A stretch of 64,000 nt of DNA, taken from Ehretia macrophylla. Taxonomy: Eukaryota > Streptophyta > Magnoliopsida > Boraginales > Ehretiaceae. The notes under the pieces are model-generated. The model was not told the origin of the DNA, searched no databases, and saw nothing but the letters and a program-made list of their open reading frames with translations. The stretch's first letter is position 1. The number at the start of each line of letters is the position of its first letter. Made by a program: the position numbers and the translations under genes. Below, piece after piece: positions 48,008 to 59,976 of the stretch. The DNA lies in the NCBI GenBank assembly GCA_037974665.1, contig CM075767.1:1738501-1802500 (forward strand), written 5' to 3'.

Positions 48008-50389
48008 TGTGACACCCCGATCCCTCTCGAGACCGGAGGCTCCAATAACCATGCTATTCTCAACCCAATACCAAACCCGGTCACAAAATTTTAGGGGAAA
48101 AACGGACAGAGTTTCCCCTGTACTATGGACATTCTGAAAACCTGTAAATTCTCAAATATGGTAACTACAAGGTAAACAAACTTTTCATGGCTAAATATTT
48201 AAAGATTCACGGCCATCCGAGCCTTGAAGGAAACAACAGTTCCAAAACCACACAAGCATGCAAGGCAACTAGAAATAGAAATATAAATTATTACAAGCCA
48301 TAGAATTACCACTGCTACTACATTATCAGACTTCCAGCTTACATATTACTCAAATACATACATGAGCTTTAAGGCCCCAAAATAGATTATACATAGAACA
48401 ACAAATTCTTCACATAGCAACCAGAAAGCACATCCGCCTCAGACAAATATCACACAGCAGCTAAGGCAACTCCACCAACTGTGCCACCTGAAACATGTTA
48501 GCGAGGTATGAACAACCACTGGTGCCCAGTTAGTGATATAGGCCCGGGGCGTGCAATGCAACATATAATACAGTTATACAACAATATCACTTAGACAATT
48601 TAAGAAGCAATGATAACATAAGTAACCACACATTTAAAAGGATACATTTCACACAATCCCCTATACACCAATCTTCACTGGTCTTCATTCACGATCCACG
48701 AACCACGAGCACGATCACGATAAGCCGGCATAACCCCAAACACTCCAGTGGGTGTACTCCGGATGTACCCCGATAATCCTACGACCCAACATCCCCTGGC
48801 AATCTCCGGACCAGGCGAATGAGGGACTAGGGCACGGAGTTTGAATATCCACTGGCAAGCCCTCTGCCGCCCAGCCGATATTCAACACATCCGCCCCTGA
48901 CACTATGGTTGCGCAACCACTATGCAATGCACTTAACAATGGCAAGTTAATAGCAATAATATGAGCATTAACACATAGGAGGATCAACAAAGTAGGTTGA
49001 CCTCGATGCAATTAGAATATAAGCAATTATATAAGCTAATAAGCAGTTTACAAAGGAACATATACAAAATAAGCATAGAATCATACCAAAAGCTCCAAAT
49101 CAACTTGAAACCACATATAAACACTTAAGGAGTCATGCCATTGTTTTAGAAGTGTGAGTCAACCGAAATTGCACCTAAACCCCTTTGTTTTTCGAACTAT
49201 TTCTCTTCCAAACCGAGGTTAATGATTTCATTTTCAAAGGAAACTCTCCCAATCTTCTAACTAACCCTCAAGGTACCCTCTCAACCCTCTAACTCATTCA
49301 AATGCCCGCATTTACCCCGAAAGCCCTAAATTCCCTCTTATGGCTTTAAACTACACATACCTTATCCGGGCTTCAAACGAGGGTTATCAAAGCTTCTATA
49401 GCACCTAGGTAGCCTAAGAATACTAGAAGTGAAGCCCGAATCCACCCGGATTCGCATGAACCCCGAAAGCCCTTTATTAAAGTCGACTATTTTACGTTTT
49501 ATGCGATTCTAGAGCAATGTAAGTGCACGGGGCTATTAGACTACCTTCACTAACACCTAAGGCATCTATTAGAAGTATTGAATCAAGTTAAAACGCGCGA
49601 TTACACCAAACCCTAGAAATCCCGTCACTATTCACCCCTACGAATCAACTATCGATTTCTACCGTTTAATACATGAAACAATAGCATAAATGTGGTCTCT
49701 ACTACATGTATACAACATATATAAGCTTATTTGAGCATTGCAATAGCATTAGACAACATTTCCAATAAATCAAGAAAATAGCAACATTTGTAGAATGCAC
49801 AAATAAGCATGAAAACCCTCACCTAAAGCGCGTAGGAGCACCTAGAAGGCTTGCACACACCCTAAACTACTTGTCCAAGGCTTGGAGAGGCTTGGATTGG
49901 AGATTTGATGAGCAAAAGATCTCCTTCTTGGCTGCTAAGGGCTGTTCGGATTTTGAACAGTAATTCCTGCACTTTTTTTTTTTTTTGTTTTTGCTAAGTT
50001 ATGAGCTTATATTGTGTTTGGTTGGATATATATTAAGTTGGGGCATATATGGTCTTCTAAAATGAGTCTAATAAGCTTTAAAACGAGTCTAAGGTGCAAG
50101 ATGAGTGCTAGCTAATTAAAACACTAAGTTAAGTTACGTAACACTATTCATTCAACTACAAAAATTATTTTTTAAACGAGCTCTCCTATCGCCTCTAGCT
50201 CAATTGCACATTTTTCCCACTACTTTAATAATTAATATGATTTAATAAAAATACTAATTAACCAATAGAATGCAGTTTAAAAACGGAGTGAATAGTAACT
50301 TAAGAAGACAATTAATAAGGCATAGAAAGAGATGGGCAAGTAAAGAATGCAACAGTAATTGAATGCATGGCTAAATCTCGGGCGTCACA
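48008..50389 (-). mobile_element. Solo LTR F
   Basis: This 2382-bp LTR starts TGTGACACCCCGATCC and ends CTCGGGCGTCACA, with TGGGG on both sides (48003-48007 and 50390-50394). Its first ~200 bases look A/G-like, while most of it follows the D/B LTR, so it may be a recombinant LTR. Palindrome TGGTTGCGCAACCA is at 48906-48919. A long T-run lies at 49973-49986. It has no interior or partner LTR. Confidence 0.87.
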
Positions 50390-50394
50390 TGGGG

Positions 50395-53231
50395 TGTGAC
50401 ACCCCGATCCCTCTCGAGACCGGGAGTTCTATCAATCGATCTAATCACAACCCAAACCAAACCCGGGCATAAATTTTCAGGGAAAACGGACGGAGTCTCC
50501 CCTATTTCTAGGCAAAATGTAACAGCATATAAGTGGACCAATACCTTGTCCAAACATTCAACCACCTCAAGGCCATCCGAGCCTTGGTTCTCAACAACTA
50601 AACACAGCATATAAATATACATTTCCAGTTTAAAGCTAATCTATCTCTTTACATCTTTTACAAGAACATTCAAGCTTGACATTTAATCCATACTAATCTA
50701 CTGCACAAAATATACTATCATACCATTCTCACACTTTTCTTTTAGACAAGTACAAACATGCATCGGGTTAACTATACTACTGAATACATAACTAACTTAT
50801 CAATCTACCTCAACTACTTAGCTAGATTAAATTACATTTCTTTTAACAATAAATACATACAACATATGAACATACATCTTTACATCTTTGACATTTCAAG
50901 CCACAAAGCACGCAAGACAACTCTTCAGGCACGAACTAACACATATCCACGAACTTTTCAGCTAACAAGGCATTTCCTGAAATGTGGTGGTGAGGAGTGA
51001 GTATACACAACACGTATACTCAGTGAGGGCGAGACAGATATCGAGTTGGAGGGAAAGAAGATCGTGCAATGCAAATAATCACAGTTAAGCAATAAAGACA
51101 ATAAGGAAACATTCAATACAAACAACAATACTATAAGCAATCAAGAAAGCATTAACACAGCCCTTTAAAGCTATACCACACTCTGAAGGCTGTGGTTCAC
51201 TCATACGAGCAATATACCATTTCACAAGCGATACATCAATCTCGAGCTTGATGTTTGACAACGATGACAATAAGCGCGCAACCACCTTATAACACCAGTT
51301 TGGAATACCCCGGAAGTATCCATCAATCTACGACCCAAATCTCCCTGGGAGGCAACCCAAGCGAGAAGAGGGAATAGCAGCGGAGCTAGAGCAACCAACA
51401 CTGGCAACCCGAGGCTACCCAGAGAGGCCCATCACTCACGCGCGAGACACTATGCAATGCAAGACTCGATACAAGGCAATAAACGAGCGATAGCACAACA
51501 ATACAAACTAGTGACAACAAACGAGATAACAAGCAATCACAATCAATACTAGCATTCAACTAACTTTTCAAGCATAACAAGCAATAATAAGCAACAATAA
51601 CAACAATTAAACAAGTAACGGCAGTTCAAACACGAAAACAACAAATAACACTATTCAACCCCAACTTCCAAGGACAATTGCGAGCAAACGAGCTACGGAA
51701 TAGGAAACCGATTTCACTACATTCACTTAGGCACTACAAGGCACGTTTCTATGTCACTAAACTTCACTTTCTTACCCGAGACCCAAAAGTCCACCTACTG
51801 CGTTTGAACTACAACTATGCTAACCGGTCATTCAATCAACGCCACAACAGCGCCAAAAGTGTTTCCATGCCCTCAATTACGAAACCCCCAACTCAATTCG
51901 AGCACGGTCAACTTTTGGTCAAACGGCCCCTTTACGTTTCTTTGTCTAATTTCTAATTTTAACAAAGGCCGATCCGTTTTTATTTCACATTTTAGCTTTC
52001 TATCACTAATGGCACCTATCCAAATCAAACAATCGCAATTCGGATCGAAATCCAAAATTCTAGGGTTTACTATTCATAATTCACTATTCATGTTCTTCCC
52101 CAATTTCAATTACGCAGTTTCAACCATAAAAATTGCTAAATAACTAACAAGCAATGCTCTACGAACCCTAAGCAAGCTATTTCAAGCAATAACAGGCATT
52201 ATAACGCGATAAATATCAAATCTGAAAAATTGACTCAAAAATCAAATTCAGATTAAAATGCACAAAAGCGTGAAAACCCTCACAGAGATTGAAGACCAAG
52301 ACCCGCAAGGACCCGAGCCACGATCCTCGTCCGATCCCATGCAAGATTTTGGCTTAAAAATGCAAAATCAATTTTTTTTTTATTTTCTCCTTAACCTTCG
52401 GCCAAGGGAGGACAAGATGGCCATTTTTTGTTTTGTTTTTTTTTGTCAATTTTGCTTAATTTTGGCTATTTAAAAGATGACAAAGCCTCAAGGGCAAAAT
52501 GGTCATTTAGCAAAGTCAAAATCCTAATTTAACATGGTCAAATAAGCTATTTTGATGCCATTTAATTTATTCCAAGTTAGAGCAATGCAATTTTAATGAA
52601 AACCGACTAAAACTAGTTAATTTAAACTAGAAACATTATTTACGAAATTTGAGAAATATTTCTCTAACTCTTATTTTCGAAATACTACGATCAAACGGTC
52701 AATAAATGATCGCTAATAAAGTGATGAGCAATAATAAAAAACTTTAATTTTTTTGAAAAGTAGAATAATAGAATAGTTTAAAATTCACTCCCCCTCCGAT
52801 TTACTTTTCTCATTTAATTCAAAATCCAGTCATTTTAATCCAACACAACCAAAACCGATTATCAAAATAATCAAAACAATCAACCTAATCAATATTCATT
52901 TAAAAAATAATTGATTTAACTATTTCTAGAACATTTTAAAGAATTATGAAGTTAATGTTAAGTTACAAATGAACAAATAAATATAAACATGTAATCAAGT
53001 GCAATTAAATATTAACATTTAAGATGACACTTAATTGATCACAATAGAATAAATTCAATTACTACAATTATTAGAAATAGGTAATAATCTTTTAATCAAT
53101 TAATATAAATCATTTTCGACTTCTTCTAAAAGAAATAGCAAAACAGTGAAAATTAGATGATTTAACTAATTAAACATTTAATCAAATGCAGTCAAGTGCT
53201 ATTAAATGCATGCCGGGTTCGGGTTATCACA
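50395..53231 (-). repeat. Element G LTR (genomic left)
   Basis: It begins TGTGACACCCCGATCC. AAGGCCATCCGAGCCTT is at 50569-50585. About 50 bases at 51813-51864 are absent from the right LTR. It lacks the intact 14-bp palindrome (GCGCGCAACCACC near 51275 instead). Short frames here recur in the right LTR without protein character. Confidence 0.9.
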
Positions 53232-54871
53232 TCCTTCCCCCCTTAAAACAATTGCGTCCTCGCAATTCTTCTTCCAATAGGACTCTGCATCATCTAAAAT
53301 CCAACTCTGATAAATCTTTATCGGTTGCTGAGCAAGACAATATATAAGAATGCTCGTAGGAAATCCCGAATAAAAATTCCAATCAAGAATGCCGAGGAAA
53401 TACCAACTAAAGACTGAAGCAAACATACTGTAGATATCATCAATACCACATACTAATGGCAGGAAGAGTACCGAAGGAATACCCTATTTAAGAATCTTCA
53501 ATAGAAGTCTAACAAGTACCAAATAAGAAAGTTAAGAGATAGCCAGAGTAGATGCACCTTATGCAGTACTGACTATCGGAAATAGACCCAGCTGAAAGTT
53601 CTGTAAAGGAATATGGAGAAGAATACCAAAGGCCAACCTCTAAATGAAATCTTCCAATCACTGTGTTCCTACCGCAACATCTTAGTCAAACAGCAAATAT
53701 AGATTTCCCCTGAGTGGAAAGGCCGAAGGAGAAGCCGTAAACAGTACAAGATAATATGTCCAAGCAGAATTCCAAGTGTAGGATCTTCCAATAAATGCCA
53801 ATAAGGAAAATACTAGTAAAATGCCCGATAAGAATTCCAAAGAATACCGTAAGTAATATGAGATAATGGCTCTGATAGGGATTCTAGTTACCAAACCAAC
53901 TGAGGGATGACAAAGAAAATACCCGAACAGTGCTCCAGTAAGAAAGTACCAAGAATTGCCCAATAAGTAATACTAAATAAATGACCACCAAGAATCCTAG
54001 AGAATGCCATTGAAGAATTTCCAATAAGGAATACCAGTAACACTCCAATAAAGACCGAGACACATATACCACAGATAATACCGTGCAGTAAGTCCAACTG
54101 AAAACCCAATAGCCAAGTCTACCAAGTAGTGCCAATAGAAGTCTCCAAAGAATACCCAGTAAGAAACCCAAGAATGCTCGAAAGAATAACCAAATAAAAC
54201 CCCAAGAGAAAACTATTCTTTCACAAATGCTAAGCACAGAGAAGGCCATAGAGATTTGCCAATAGCCGAGCTCCAAAAGCAAACACCAATTTCCAAATAC
54301 AGGCTAGCCAAATGCCATTCATTTCCTGCCAATCCATACACCTTGAAAAGCCAGCGGTGAACCACTTTCTTCAGGGGAGGAAGAGGACTTACTTACCATT
54401 TCAATAGGACATGTATGAATGCCAATATATCACAGTTATACATATGCCTTAAGCTATTATGCCAGCAAGTTTACAAAAGAGTTTATTCAACAAAGTCACT
54501 CAAGCATAACAATCAAGTCAAGCACAACATAATCAATTCAAATCACGGCACAACCAATTCAAGACATTCCAATACACACATTACAAGCAATACTCCAAGC
54601 AAATAACAATTCACGAGGTCGATTCAATTCACAATACCAATTCGATAGGTCAATTCAATGCATAACTAGACACTTTACTTCACTTAGCACACAATTAACA
54701 CATAACACATAACTATATCACATAGGAGTACACATTCATGTCAAGACACACAATCTCACATACAAGCATACACCTTCAAGACACACTTAACAAGCACACA
54801 TTCAAGGGTCACTACCCACCAGACCGAGGACCCTGTCCCGGCTTATGAGCTAAACAAGCTCTGATACCACC
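53232..54871 (-). repeat. Element G interior (1640 bp, non-autonomous)
   Basis: On the minus strand it runs from primer site TGGTATCAGAGC (54858-54869) to a purine tract (53232-53244). The pol-end remnant reads DDAESYWKKNCEDAIVLRG near 53240-53310. The middle is a degenerate array of AGAATACC / CCAATAAGAA-type units. Minus-strand frame 54282-53884 (132 codons) is very hydrophobic (Leu, Phe, Trp, Ile) and arises from this array. I do not call it a gene. Confidence 0.85.
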
Positions 54872-57667
54872 TGTGACACCCCGATCCCTCTCGAGACCGG
54901 GAGTTCTATCAATCGATCTAAACACAACCCAAACCAAACCCGGACATAAATTTTCAGGGAAAACGGACGGAGTCTCCCCTGTTTCTAGGCAAAATGTAAA
55001 ACCCTGTAACAGCATATAAGTGGACCAATACCATGTCCAAACATTCAACCACCTCAAGGCCATCCGAGCCTTGGTTCTCAACAACTAAACACAGCATATA
55101 AATATACATTTCCAGTTTAAAGCTAACCTATCTCTTTACATCTTTTACAAGAACATTCAAGCTTGACATTTAATCCATACTAATCTACTGCACAAAATAT
55201 ACTATCATACCATTCTCACACTTTTCTTTTAGACAATTACAAACATGCATCGGGTTAACTATACTACTGAATACATAACTAACTTATCAATCTACCTCAA
55301 CTACTTAGCTAGATTAAATTACATTTCTTTTAACAATAAATACATACAACATATGAACATACATCTTTACATCTTTGACAGATCAAGCCACAAAGCATGC
55401 AAGACAACTCTTCAGGCACGAACTAACACATATCCACGAACTTTTCAGCTAACAAGGCATTTCCTGAAATGTGGTGGTGAGGAGTGAGTATACACAACAC
55501 GTATACTCAGTGAGGGCGAGACAGATATCGAGTTGGAGAGAAAGAAGATCGTGCAATGCAAATAATCACAATTAAGCAATTAAGACAATAAGGAAACATT
55601 CAATACAAACAACAATACTATAGGCAATCAAGAAAGCATTAACACAGCCCTTTAAAGCTATACCACACTCTGAAGGCAGTGGTTCACTCATACAAGCAAT
55701 ATACCATTTCACGAGCGATACATCAATCTCGAGCTTGATGTTTGACAACGATGACAATAAGTGCGCAACCACTTTATAACACCAGTTTGGAATACCCCGG
55801 AAGTATCCATCAATCTACGACCCAAATCTCCCTGGGAGGCAACCCAAGCGAGAAAGGGAATAGCAGCGGAGCTAGAGCAACCAACACTGGCAACCCGAGG
55901 CTACCCAGAGAGGCCCATCACTCACGCGCGAGACACTATGCAATGCAAGACTCGATACAAGGCAATAAACGAGCGATAGCACAACAATACAAACTAGTGA
56001 CAACAAACGAGATAACAAGCAATCACAATCAATACTAGCATTCAACTAACTTTTCAAGCATAACAAGCAATAATAAGCAACAATAACAACAATTAAACAA
56101 GTAACGGCAGTTCAAACACGAAAACAACAAATAACACTATTCAACCCCAACTTCCAAGGACAATTGCGAGCAAACGAGCTACGAAATTAGGAAACTGATT
56201 TCACTACATTCACTCAGGCACTACAAGGCACGTTTCTATGTAACTAAACTTCACTTTCTCACCCGAGACCCAAAAGTCCACCTACTGCGTTTGAACTACA
56301 GCATGCCCTCAATTACGAAACCCCCAACTCAATTCCAGCACGGTCAACTTTTGGTCAAACGGCCCCTTTACGTTTCTTTGTCTAATTTCCAATTTTAACA
56401 AAGGCCGATCCATTTTTATTTCACATTTTAGCTTTCTATCACTAATGGTACCTATCCAAATCAAACAATCGCAATTCGGATCGAAATCCAAAATTCTAGT
56501 GTTTACTATTCATAATTCACTATTCATGTTCTTCCCCAATTTCAATTACGCAGTTTCAACCGTAAAAAGTGCTAAATAACTAATAAGCAATGCTCTACGA
56601 ACCCTAAGCAAGCTATTTCAAGCAATAACAGGCATTATAACGCGATAAATATCAAATCTGAAAAATTGACTCAAAAATCAAATTCAGATTAAAATGCACA
56701 AAAGCGTGAAAACCCTCACAGAGATTGAAGACCAAGACCCGCAAGGACCCGAGCCACGATCCTCGTCCGATCCCATGCAAGATTTTGGCTTAAAAATGCA
56801 AAATCAATTTTTTTTTCTTTTCTCCTTAACCTTCGGCCAAGGGAGGACAAGATGGCCATTTTTTGTTTTGTTTTTTTTTTGTCAATTTTGCTTAATTTTG
56901 GCTATTTAAAAGATGACAAAGCCTCAAGGGCAAAATGGTCATTTAGCAAAGTCAAAATCCTAATTTAACATGGTCAAATAAGCTATTTTGATGCCATTTA
57001 ATTTATTCCAAGTTAGAGCAATGCAATTTTAATGAAAACCGACTAAAACTAGTTAATTTAAACTAGAAACATTATTTACGAAATTTGAGAAATATTTCTC
57101 TAACTCTTATTTTCGAAATACTACGATCAAACGGTCAATAAATGATCGCTAATAAAGTGATGAGCAATAATATAAAACTTTATTTTTTTTCAAAAGTAGA
57201 ATAGTAGAATAGTTTAAAATTCACTCCGGCTCGGAGTTACTTTTCTCATTTAATTGAAAATCGAGTGATTTTAATGCAAGACAACCAAAACCGATTATCA
57301 AAATAATCAAAACAATCAAGGTAATCAATATTCATTAAAAAAATAATTAATTTAACTATTTCTAGAACATTTTAAAGAATTATGAAGTTAATGTTAATTT
57401 ACAAATGAACAAATAAATATAAACATGCAATCAAGTGCAATTAAATATTAACATTTAAGATGACACTTAATTAATCACAAGAGAATAAATTCAATTACTA
57501 CAATTATTAGAAATAGGTAATAATCTTTTAATCAATTAATATAAATCATTTTCGAATTCTTCTAAAAGAAATAGCAAAACAGTGAAAATTAGATGATTTA
57601 ACTAATTAAACATTTAATCAAATGCAGTCAAGTGCTATTAAATGCATGCCGGGTTCGGGTTATCACA
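54872..57667 (-). repeat. Element G LTR (genomic right)
   Basis: It is nearly identical to 50395-53231 apart from the ~50-base gap and a short extra ACCCTGTAAC near 54999. AAGGCCATCCGAGCCTT is at 55056-55072. It contains no gene. Confidence 0.9.
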
Positions 57668-58540
57668 TGGGGCCTTTACACTAATTTCATTAACATCTAA
57701 AGCACCTATTAGGATCATTGATTCAAGCTATAAAGTCCAATTTCACAAAACCCTAACATTCTCTTCACTATTCATGCCAAATCTTCAACGAGCAATTTCA
57801 ACCAATTAAACTACGAAACAATAGCATAAATTAGGTCTCTACTACTTATATATAACATACATAAGCATATTTGAACATTGCATTAACATTTAAGAGCAAA
57901 ACAAGAAATTCAAGAAAGTCATCACATTTTTGAAATGCAAAAATAGGTATCAAATCACTCACCTATTGCGCGTAGGAGCTCCTAGGAGGCTAGTAGACAC
58001 CTTAAACCACTTGCACCTAGCTTGGCTTGGCTTGGAATGAGGATTTGTTGAGCAAAAAAACTCTATTTCTCTTCCTATACTATTTTCGGATTTGCTACAG
58101 TGTTTTCAGCATGCTCTTTTTTTGTTGTTGTTGTTTTATGAGCTTAATATGTATATATGTTGAGTATTTAAAGAGGGGGAGGGGGGGATCAAGTTGGTGA
58201 GTTTATTGCCTACTAAAATTAGCCTAGTCAACTTAAAAACGAGTCTAATGCGCATAAATTAAGTTAGCTAACTAAAACATAATGTTTCATACGTAACACT
58301 TTCATTAGCTTTAACAAATCATTTTCTAAACGAAGGCTCCTATCGCTGTAAGCTCAAATTCACATTTTTCTCATTCCTATAACAATTAATATGATTTAAG
58401 AATGATAATTCGAAGAAAATAGATAGTTGGAAAACGAAATGAATAGTAACAAAAGAAAACAACAAGTAAATGGATAGTGAAAATGCACCAACAGTAGATG
58501 AAACAATTAATGAATCATGGCAATGTTCTCGGGCGTCACA
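57668..58540 (-). repeat. Element E LTR (genomic right), remainder
   Basis: It opens with the last TGGGG copy (57668-57672), then matches 43553-44419 to the end CTCGGGCGTCACA. Confidence 0.9.
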
Positions 58541-59976
58541 AAAACACTTAGAACTATGGCAATACAATTACTATAAACAAGAATTCACTTAGAATCTTCA
58601 ATTCGGAAAGCAATTGTGCAAATTACAAAGGGGCATATTCAAGATTCACATAAAACTATACCAAAAGCTCCAAAACATCTTAAAACCACATTTAAGCACA
58701 CAAGGAGTCCTGCCAAGGTCTTAGAAGCATGAGACATTTGAATTCCTGCTTTAACCTCTTTGCAATACAACCTGTTTTTCTTCCAAACTCATGTCAATGA
58801 TTCAAATTCAAGGGGAAGCTATACCAATCTTCTAATTAACCCTTAAAGTACCCTTACAACCCACAAATACGTTCAATTACCCGCAATTACCCTAAAAGCC
58901 CCAATTTCCCTCTTATAGCTTTGAACTACACCTACCTTAACCGGGCTTCAAACAAGAGTTAGACAAGCTTCTATAGCACGTAGGTAGCCTAAGAATACTA
59001 GAAGTGAAGCCCGAATCCACCCGGATTAGCATTAACCCCAAAACCCCTTTTATAAAGTCGGCTATTTCACGTTTTATGCAAATTTGGAGCAATTCAAGTG
59101 CAGGGGACTATTGGACTACCTTCACTAGCACCTAAGGCATCTATTAGAAACATTGAATCAAGCTAATACGCACAATTACACAAAACCCTAGAAATCCCGT
59201 CACTATTCACCTCAAAGATCAAAGTAACGATTCCAACCGTTTGAAATGCGAACTAAAGGCTTAAATGTGTTCTCTAGCGCTTATATACAATGTATAATAG
59301 CATAGATAAGCTTTGCAATAGCATTTGATAGCATTTCTAACAAATCAAGAAATGAGCAACAATTTTAAAATGCGCAAACAAGCATGAAAACCCTCACCAA
59401 TGCGCGTAGGAACTCTTGGGAAGCTAGCAAATACCCTAAACTACTTGCTCCTTGCTTGGCTTGGCTTGGCTTGAAGATTTGATGAGCAAAATCCTCTCAT
59501 TCTTCTCCTATGTTGATTCTCGGATTTGCTACAGTATTTCCTGCATCTTTTTTTGTTTTTGTTTTTGTTTTGCTAGTTATGAGCTTATGTTGTGTGTTGT
59601 GTGAGTATATGTTTGGGTGAGCTATTTTAGTGAGAGGGTGTGGTTAAAATATGAGTTAAAGTAGCTAGAACCAAGTCCTAAAGTGTAAATTAATGCTAGC
59701 TAATTAAAACACTAAGTTAAGTTACGTAACACTGTTCATTAGATTGACAAAATATTTTCTAAACGAGTGCTCTTATCGCTCTTAGCTCAAAGCATATTTT
59801 TCTCATTCCTAAAACAATTAATATAATTTAATAAAAATGCTAATTCATTAATATAATGCAGTTGAAAAATTGAATGAATAGTAACTAAGAAAGACAACAA
59901 GTAAAGCATAGAATTAAATGCGCAATTAATGGATGCAACAGTTAAAAATGTGTACGGTAGAATCTCGGGCGTCACA
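58541..59976 (-). repeat. LTR A3, remainder
   Basis: It starts with the second AAAAC copy, follows A2 from about 37048, and ends CTCGGGCGTCACA before GAGAC (59977-59981). Confidence 0.9.

Larger units (their letters stand above)
50395..57667 (-). mobile_element. Non-autonomous LTR element G (complete)
   Basis: The 7273-bp element has LTRs 50395-53231 and 54872-57667 and interior 53232-54871, with primer site and purine tract in normal places. TGGGG lies at 50390-50394 and 57668-57672. The LTR ends GGGTTATCACA on this strand, unlike the GGGCGTCACA of A, D, E and F. It has no gag or pol gene. Confidence 0.9.
41140..58540 (-). mobile_element. Non-autonomous LTR element E with F and G inside its right LTR
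   Basis: LTRs are 41140-44419 (3280 bp) and 45594-48007 plus 57673-58540 (about 3282 bp once F and G are removed); the interior is 44420-45593. TSD AAAAC lies at 41135-41139 and 58541-58545. The LTR is related to the A family in its terminal blocks but diverged in the middle. It has no gag or pol frame. Confidence 0.9.
21376..59976 (-). mobile_element. Element A: three-LTR tandem with nested insertions
   Basis: Read on the minus strand, A has the order LTR-interior-LTR-interior-LTR. LTR A1 is 21376-34389 (interrupted by D), interior 1 is 34390-35471, LTR A2 is 35472-38474, interior 2 is 38475-39556, and LTR A3 is 39557-59976 (interrupted by E). Net LTR lengths are about 2.97, 3.00 and 3.01 kb and both interiors are 1082 bp. 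GAGAC flanks the whole (21371-21375 and 59977-59981). The interiors encode no retrotransposon protein. Unequal recombination between two copies, or integration of a tandem cDNA, would give this structure. Confidence 0.88.

Noticed and set aside
52258-52473. Frame MHKSVKTLTEIEDQDPQG..., repeated at 56694
   Set aside because: It is present in both G LTRs only, ends in a T-rich low-complexity run, and its C-terminus differs through T-run length.
59929-59976. ATG at 59929 as coat-protein start
   Set aside because: It lies within LTR A3; viral sequence begins at GAGAC 59977.
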